A stretch of 37,344 bases of DNA from Pseudomonadota bacterium (GTDB taxonomy: Bacteria; Pseudomonadota; Alphaproteobacteria; Acetobacterales; Acetobacteraceae). Where the stretch lies: positions 1-37,344 of the forward strand of contig JAJXWD010000028.1 of assembly GCA_021781835.1 (NCBI GenBank). The letters are read 5' to 3'. Both the position numbers and the translations under genes were made by a program. Of the stretch, positions 35,594-37,344 are shown one piece after another. The first letter of the stretch is position 1, and every line of letters starts with the position of its first letter. The notes below the pieces were generated by a model. It was given only the letters and a program-made list of their open reading frames with translations. It was not told where the DNA came from and did not search any database.

Positions 35594-35630
35594 ATGAAAT
35601 TATTCTGTAAAATTACGCTATAGAGTCTTC
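35594..35630 (+). repeat. Degenerate repeat family copy E
   Basis: ATGAAATTATTCTGTAAAAT followed by CTATAGAG resembles the ATGAAACTGATCGTTAAAAT...CTAGAG part of copy A. The match is weaker than for the other copies. Confidence 0.35.
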
Positions 35631-35698
35631 CGCCCCCGCAGAGGACCCTAACGCCCCCTCCTTATCCAACGTCCAACCTCCAATCCAAGCGAGCCACC

Positions 35699-37024
35699 AT
35701 GTCAGATCTTGCCTCCTCCCACCCTCCCTCATCCACGGCCGCCAGCCGCGCCACCACCCGCACGCGCTTTTGGATGCTCGCCATCGTCTGCGTGGCGGTG
35801 CTCATCAACTATCTCGACCGCGCCATTCTGGGCATCGCCGCGCCGTCCGTGCGCGCCGAGTTCCACATCAATGCCGCCACCATGGGCATCGTGTTCTCCG
35901 CCTTCTCCTGGACCTATTTCGCCGCCCAGGTGCCCGTGGGCGCGCTGCTCGACCGTTTCGGCAACCGCGTGATCTATTTCCTGGCGCTGGCCTTCTGGTC
36001 GCTCTTCACCCTGGCCCAGGCGGCGGCCGGCGGCGTGGCCTCGTTTGTCGGGCTGCGTCTTGGGCTTGGCATCGCCGAGGCGCCCTGCTTCCCGGCCAAC
36101 AGCAACATCGTCGCCATGTGGTTCCCGCGCAAAGAGCGCGCGCGCGCCATCGGCGCCTATACGGCGGCCGAATATGTGGGGCTTGGCTTCCTCACCCCGG
36201 TTCTGTTCTGGCTGCTCGGCCATTATGGCTGGCCGTCTCTGTTCATTGTCACCGGCGTCATCGGCATGCTGTTCGCCCTGGTCTGGATCGCCAAATACCG
36301 CGACCCGCACGAGAGCCAGGCCGTCTCGGCCGACGAGATCGCGCTGATCGAAGCCGGTGGCGGCCTGACTGGCAAGCATGTCTCGGGCCGGAAATTCTCC
36401 TTCGCCGACCTCACCGAACTGTTCCGTCACCGCCAGATCATCGGCCTGCTCATCGGCCAGTTCTCGGTCTATTCCACCTTCGTGTTCTTCCTCACCTGGT
36501 TCCCCACCTATCTGGCCAGCGCCCGCCACATGGCCTGGATTCAGGTCGGCTTCTTCGCCTCTCTGCCCTATATCGCCGGGTTCTTCGGCATCCTGTTCGC
36601 CGGCTGGCTGTCCGACAAGCTGCTGCACATGAATGTGCCCCTGGGCGTGGCGCGTAAGCTGCCGGTGATCATGGGCCTGCTCGGCGCCTCCACCATCATC
36701 GCCTGCAACTATGTGCAGTCCGATGCCGTGGTCGTCGCCATCCTGTCCTTCGCCTTCTTCTGCCAGGCCATGTCGTCATCGGGCTGGTCGGTGCTCTCCG
36801 AGATCTCGCCCGTCGGCAAGCTCGGCCTGGTCGGCGGCCTGTTCTCGGCGGCGGCCAACCTGTCGGGCATCGTGGTGCCCATCGTCATTGGCTACATCGT
36901 GCAGGCCACCGGCTCGTTCGTCGGCGCCCTCGCCTTTGTCGGTGGCGTGGCCTTTGTCGGCGCCATCTCCTGGATTTTCGTGATCGGCGAACTCAAGCCC
37001 ATCACCATGCGTCACCACGGCTGA
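35699..37024 (+). CDS. MFS transporter of the anion:cation symporter family
   Basis: The product has 441 residues and twelve predicted membrane segments. The first loop NYLDRAILGIAAPSVRAEF and the following GIVFSAFSWTYFAAQVPVGALLDRFG are typical of ACS-family carriers for organic acid anions (galactonate, hexuronate, phthalate and quinate types). The sandwich of a shikimate/quinate dehydrogenase gene and a porin gene favours quinate or shikimate as substrate, but that is inference. No strong ribosome site is visible before ATG 35699. Two GC-rich hairpins follow the stop. Confidence 0.88.
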   Translation: MSDLASSHPPSSTAASRATTRTRFWMLAIVCVAVLINYLDRAILGIAAPSVRAEFHINAATMGIVFSAFSWTYFAAQVPVGALLDRFGNRVIYFLALAFWSLFTLAQAAAGGVASFVGLRLGLGIAEAPCFPANSNIVAMWFPRKERARAIGAYTAAEYVGLGFLTPVLFWLLGHYGWPSLFIVTGVIGMLFALVWIAKYRDPHESQAVSADEIALIEAGGGLTGKHVSGRKFSFADLTELFRHRQIIGLLIGQFSVYSTFVFFLTWFPTYLASARHMAWIQVGFFASLPYIAGFFGILFAGWLSDKLLHMNVPLGVARKLPVIMGLLGASTIIACNYVQSDAVVVAILSFAFFCQAMSSSGWSVLSEISPVGKLGLVGGLFSAAANLSGIVVPIVIGYIVQATGSFVGALAFVGGVAFVGAISWIFVIGELKPITMRHHG

Positions 37025-37034
37025 CCGCCGACCC

Positions 37035-37056
37035 GGCGGGGCCCAAGGGCCCCGCC
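37035..37056. terminator. GC-rich hairpin after the MFS gene
   Basis: A perfect 10-bp stem GGCGGGGCCC/GGGCCCCGCC with an AA loop lies 10 bases after the stop. No U-tract follows, so termination may be partial. Confidence 0.55.
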
Positions 37057-37068
37057 CCTTCCAGCAAT

Positions 37069-37086
37069 CGAGGCCCGAGGGCCTCG
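37069..37086. terminator. Second GC-rich hairpin before the porin gene
   Basis: CGAGGCCC-GA-GGGCCTCG, an 8-bp perfect stem followed by CCATTTTC. With the preceding hairpin it may reduce read-through into the porin gene or stabilise the upstream mRNA. Confidence 0.5.
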
Positions 37087-37136
37087 CCATTTTCGGCCAA
37101 CCACCAAAATAACCACAGGGATGAAAGCTTCACATC

Positions 37137-37344
37137 ATGATCACCCGTTTCTCCGCCCCTAAGCGCCGCGCCCTGCTCGCGGCCTCCACCGCCCTGCTCG
37201 GCGCCGCCCTGGCCACGCCGGCCGCCCACGCGCAATCTGCGTCTGATTCGTGGCTGAACAGCTTCCTCACGCGCCCGACCATGACCGGCGACTGGAATGG
37301 CGGCCGCACGCGTTTGCTTGATGCGGGCGTGCTGTTCCACGCCT
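37137..37344 (+). CDS. OprB-like carbohydrate-selective porin (N-terminal fragment)
   Basis: Sixty-nine codons are visible before the window ends. ATG 37137 opens MITRFSAPKRRALLAASTALLGAAL...AHAQ, a clear signal peptide, followed by the OprB-type mature start LTRPTMTGDWNGGRTRLLDAGVLF. OprB porins carry sugars and polyols across the outer membrane. In acetic acid bacteria similar porins lie beside membrane quinoprotein dehydrogenases, so the gene after it would be informative. Confidence 0.82.
   Translation, partial: MITRFSAPKRRALLAASTALLGAALATPAAHAQSASDSWLNSFLTRPTMTGDWNGGRTRLLDAGVLFHA

Overview
The window is GC-rich, tightly packed DNA from an alphaproteobacterium. It fits Acetobacteraceae best: there is a 505-residue succinyl-CoA:acetate CoA-transferase of the AarC type, a likely quinate/shikimate uptake locus beside an OprB-type porin, and alphaproteobacterial Hup/Hyp gene order. 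The family assignment is an inference from gene content; there is no rRNA or tRNA to test it. About 25 protein genes are supported. No CRISPR, prophage or intact insertion sequence was seen.

Layout. (1) 1-5819, minus: the N-terminal 1939 codons of a giant secreted repeat protein of the autotransporter-passenger kind. It has a signal peptide, a head with 14 cysteines, then about 25 glycine-rich repeats. An IalB-family gene lies just upstream at 5911-6594. (2) 6883-18113: a compact [NiFe] uptake-hydrogenase locus in two converging arms, hypCDFE on plus and hupSLCDGHI-hypAB on minus, whose stop codons touch at 11398/11399. The small subunit carries the six-cysteine signature of oxygen-tolerant membrane-bound hydrogenases. 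(3) 18451-19968: aarC-type CoA-transferase. (4) 20059-23845, minus: CBS-pair protein, FtsH-like protease and a phosphotransferase/P-loop kinase fusion. (5) 24004-28181: DUF779 protein, aldehyde dehydrogenase and a divergent AcoR-like sigma-54 activator, with a clear -24/-12 promoter and an upstream palindrome between them. (6) 28340-31935: sulfur assimilation, with a DUF934 protein, a DUF2849-sulfite reductase fusion and divergent serine acetyltransferase. (7) 32256-34213: HxlR regulator, flavodoxin-family protein, polysaccharide deacetylase. (8) 34551-37344: shikimate/quinate dehydrogenase, MFS transporter and the start of an OprB-like porin.

How it works together. FNR/FixK-type boxes lie upstream of hypC, hupS and the CBS gene. 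This suggests that hydrogen oxidation and a membrane-protease stress module are switched on together when oxygen falls. The aldehyde dehydrogenase, CoA-transferase and quinate-type genes fit an oxidative acetate/alcohol lifestyle.

The intergenic DNA is unusually structured. Two distant copies of a hairpin share a conserved loop and have three compensatory base-pair changes in the stem. They belong to a dispersed repeat family that sits just after the stop codons of plus-strand genes. A 251-bp MITE-like element has inserted exactly into the stop codon of cysE, and a twin pair of GC-rich hairpins follows the flavodoxin gene.
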